Assembly: GCF_036898825.1 (NCBI RefSeq)
Contig: NZ_JARUND010000001.1
Span: forward strand, 1,550,001-1,614,000
DNA from: Streptomyces sp. B21-083
GTDB taxonomy: Bacteria; Actinomycetota; Actinomycetes; Streptomycetales; Streptomycetaceae
Direction: 5' to 3'
DNA: 64,000 nucleotides
The position numbers were made by a program, and so were the translations under genes. Each line of letters begins with the position of its first letter. Position 1 is the stretch's first letter. This document shows, piece by piece, positions 61,592 through 64,000 of this stretch. The notes below the pieces were generated by a model. It saw nothing but the letters and a program-made list of their open reading frames with translations. It was not told where the DNA came from and made no database searches.

Positions 61592-64000
61592 ATGCACCCC
61601 CGAGACAGACGCCGCGTCGTGCGGCGGTTCTGGACCGCTGCAGTGGCGGCCCTCACCCTCCCTCTGACCATGCTCGCGACCGGCACGACTCCCGCCCAGG
61701 CGGCGGCAGTTCAGTGCAGCGTCGACTACAAGACGAATGACTGGGGCTCCGGCTTCACCGCGGATCTCACTATCACCAACCGCGGTACGGACGTCATCAA
61801 CGGCTGGACACTGACGTACGCCTACGCGGGCAACCAGAAGCTCAGCAACGGCTGGAACGGCACCTGGTCCCAGTCCGGCCAGACGGTCACCGTGCAGAGC
61901 GCGACGTACAACGCGACGATCGCCGCCGGCGCGGCGGTCAGCACCGGTGGACAGTTCACGTACAGCGGCGCCAACGCGGCGCCGGCCTCGTTCGCGATCA
62001 ACGGGACGACCTGCGCCGGCGCCCACCAGCCGCCGGTGTCGGTGCTGACCAGCCCGGCCGCGGGCGCGGTCTACTCGCAGGGTGACGCGGTGCCGATGGC
62101 GGCCACGGCGGCCGCAGCGGACAGCGCGACGATCACCAAGGTCGAGTTCTACGACGACACCACGCTGCTCGGCACGGACACCACCGCGCCGTACACGTAC
62201 TCGGCCACCGGGCTGGCCGTCGGAAGTCATTCGCTGCTGGCGAAGGCGTACGACAGCCTGGGCGCGTCCGCGCCGTCCACACCGGTCGGCATCACGGTCG
62301 CCTCGGGTCCCGCCGTGGTCGCCGTACCGACCCAACTCGGCGTCCAGCAGGGCAAGACGGGGACGTACGACGTCAAGTTGTCGACGCAGCCGAGTGCCAA
62401 CGTGACCGTGGCGACCGCTCGCGCGAGCGGCAACACGGGACTGTCGGTGACGGGCGGCGCCTCGCTCACCTTCACGCCGGCGAACTGGAACACGGCGCAG
62501 AAGGTGACGATCACCGCCAACGCCACGGGCACCGGATCGGCGGCCTTCGACTCGACGGCCACGGGTTATGCCAAGGCGACGGTCACCGTCACCGAGCTGG
62601 CGGCGTCGAAGGTGTACGACGCCCGGTTCCTGGACCTCTACGGCAAGATCACCAACCCGGCGAGCGGCTACTTCTCCCCCGAGGGCATTCCCTACCACTC
62701 GGTCGAGACGCTGATCGTCGAGGCGCCGGACCAGGGCCACGAGACGACGTCGGAGGCCTACAGCTACCTCCTGTGGCTGCAGGCCATGTACGGCAAGGTG
62801 ACGGGCGACTGGAGCAAGTTCAACGGCGCCTGGTCGATCATGGAGAAGTACATGATCCCCACCCACGCCGACCAGCCGACCAACTCCTTCTACAACGCCT
62901 CGAAGCCGGCTACATACGCCCCCGAGCAGGACCTGCCGAGCCAGTACCCGGCCAAGCTGGACACCGGCGTCTCGGTCGGTACCGACCCGATCGCGGCCGA
63001 GCTGAAGAGCGCGTACGGCACGGATGACGTCTACGGTATGCACTGGCTCCAGGACGTCGACAACGTGTACGGCTACGGCAACTCGCCCGGCAAGTGCGAG
63101 GCGGGCCCGACGGACACCGGCCCCTCCTACATCAACACCTTCCAGCGTGGACCGCAGGAATCGGTGTGGGAGACCGTTCCGCAGCCGACCTGCGACACCT
63201 TCAAGTACGGCGGCACGAACGGGTACCTGGACCTGTTCACCGGCGACGCGTCGTACGCCAAGCAGTGGAAGTTCACCGACGCCCCGGACGCCGACGCGCG
63301 CGCCGTGCAGGCCGCGTACTGGGCGGACGTCTGGGCGAAGCAGCAGGGCAAGGGCGCCGACGTCTCGACGACCGTCGGCAAGGCGGCCAAGATGGGCGAC
63401 TATCTGCGCTACGCCATGTACGACAAGTACTTCAAGAAGATCGGTAACTGTGTCGGCCCGACGACCTGCGCTGCCGGCACCGGCAAGGACGCTTCCAGCT
63501 ACCTGCTGTCCTGGTACTACGCGTGGGGCGGCGCCACCGACACCTCGGCGGGCTGGGCCTGGCGCATCGGCTCCAGCCACATGCACGGCGGCTACCAGAA
63601 CCCCCTGGCCGCCTACGCGCTCAGCTCGTCCGCCGATCTGAAGCCCAAGTCGGCGACAGGACAGGCGGACTGGTCGAAGTCGCTGGGTCGGCAGATCGAG
63701 TTCTACCGCTGGCTCCAGTCCAACGAGGGCGCCATCGCGGGCGGTGCGACCAACAGCTGGGCGGGCCGCTACGCGACCCCGCCGGCCGGTACGCCGACCT
63801 TCTACGGCATGTACTACGACGAAGCTCCGGTGTACCACGACCCGCCGTCGAACCAGTGGTTCGGCTTCCAGGCGTGGTCCATGGAGCGGGTCGCCGAGTA
63901 CTACCAGCAGACGGGCAACGCCGCGGCGAAGAGCGTCCTGGACAAGTGGGTCGACTGGGCGCTGTCCAAGACGACCATCAACCCGGACGGCACGTACCGC
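61592..64000 (+). CDS. Secreted GH48 cellulase with CBM2 and two beta-sandwich domains (3' end cut by window)
   Basis: 803 residues are visible before the window ends. Order: signal peptide (to about 38), CBM2 at 40-140 ([37 protein letters not shown]), an Ig-like module at about 145-235 ([38 protein letters not shown]), another beta module at 238-345, then the GH48 domain from about 350 ([40 protein letters not shown] with the catalytic-acid glutamate in [25 protein letters not shown]). GH48 proteins are processive, reducing-end cellobiohydrolases. ATG 61592 follows GGAGG. It pairs with divergent GH5 and GH6 genes. Confidence 0.93.
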   Translation, partial: MHPRDRRRVVRRFWTAAVAALTLPLTMLATGTTPAQAAAVQCSVDYKTNDWGSGFTADLTITNRGTDVINGWTLTYAYAGNQKLSNGWNGTWSQSGQTVTVQSATYNATIAAGAAVSTGGQFTYSGANAAPASFAINGTTCAGAHQPPVSVLTSPAAGAVYSQGDAVPMAATAAAADSATITKVEFYDDTTLLGTDTTAPYTYSATGLAVGSHSLLAKAYDSLGASAPSTPVGITVASGPAVVAVPTQLGVQQGKTGTYDVKLSTQPSANVTVATARASGNTGLSVTGGASLTFTPANWNTAQKVTITANATGTGSAAFDSTATGYAKATVTVTELAASKVYDARFLDLYGKITNPASGYFSPEGIPYHSVETLIVEAPDQGHETTSEAYSYLLWLQAMYGKVTGDWSKFNGAWSIMEKYMIPTHADQPTNSFYNASKPATYAPEQDLPSQYPAKLDTGVSVGTDPIAAELKSAYGTDDVYGMHWLQDVDNVYGYGNSPGKCEAGPTDTGPSYINTFQRGPQESVWETVPQPTCDTFKYGGTNGYLDLFTGDASYAKQWKFTDAPDADARAVQAAYWADVWAKQQGKGADVSTTVGKAAKMGDYLRYAMYDKYFKKIGNCVGPTTCAAGTGKDASSYLLSWYYAWGGATDTSAGWAWRIGSSHMHGGYQNPLAAYALSSSADLKPKSATGQADWSKSLGRQIEFYRWLQSNEGAIAGGATNSWAGRYATPPAGTPTFYGMYYDEAPVYHDPPSNQWFGFQAWSMERVAEYYQQTGNAAAKSVLDKWVDWALSKTTINPDGTYR

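Noticed and set aside
61469..63838. Leftward 789-codon open frame opposite the GH48 gene
   Set aside because: Arg/Gly/Val-rich translation without domain features; it also covers the CebR operator and promoter.

Overview
The window is chromosomal DNA of a high-GC actinomycete, almost certainly Streptomyces. The signs are strong G/C at third codon positions, GTG and TTG starts, Tat-exported enzymes, a CebR-type cellulase operator, a chitosanase with a CsnR-like box, and two copies of an intergenic repeat that I recall as common in this genus. It looks like accessory carbon-use territory: no rRNA, tRNA, CRISPR array, integrase or insertion sequence was recognised.

Region 1 (1-14.4 kb and 33.9-36.6 kb) is an oxalate/formate module in two blocks. 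A molybdenum formate dehydrogenase (fdsG-fdsB-fdsA-fdsD), a divergent GntR/FCD regulator, a beta-carbonic anhydrase, formyl-CoA:oxalate CoA-transferase (frc), an aldehyde dehydrogenase and two OFA-family transporters make up the first block. A third OFA transporter with a 48-residue small subunit and the FDH maturation factor fdhD make up the second. Between the aldehyde dehydrogenase and the transporters lies a gene graveyard: a sucC-like pseudogene and a 5' fragment of a second frc copy face away from a shared palindrome. Oxalyl-CoA decarboxylase is not in the window.

Region 2 (14.4-32.6 kb) is a run of leftward genes around sugar and cyclitol chemistry: ROK regulator, ribose-type ABC importer, Gfo/Idh/MocA dehydrogenase, a TIM-barrel isomerase, secreted PQQ-type sugar dehydrogenase, ThuA/DUF1080 protein, then a tightly coupled block of inositol-3-phosphate synthase, TIM-barrel protein with a repeat tail, EboA, TatD-type EboB and EboE, and finally a Tat-exported TIM-barrel protein. 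The block resembles an ebo metabolite-traffic operon lacking its UbiA-type prenyltransferase.

Region 3 (32.8-44.6 kb) is mixed: a FabH-like ketosynthase, a MarR/oxidoreductase pair with two operator-like palindromes, a secreted sialidase preceded by an iterated 14-16-bp repeat array, an SBF-type transporter with a divergent LysR regulator, and an acyl-CoA synthetase.

Region 4 (44.6-64 kb) is devoted to secreted glycan degradation: a five-gene leftward operon (unsaturated glucuronyl hydrolase-like, lyase-like, GH29-like, GH27-GH18 fusion, sugar dehydrogenase with FN3 domains), an aldo/keto reductase, a GH75 chitosanase, three small-molecule enzymes (SDR, methyltransferase, PhyH-like), and a cellulase locus (GH6, GH5, divergent GH48 cut by the window end) under CebR-type control. 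All functional names come from motif recognition by eye; no database search was run.
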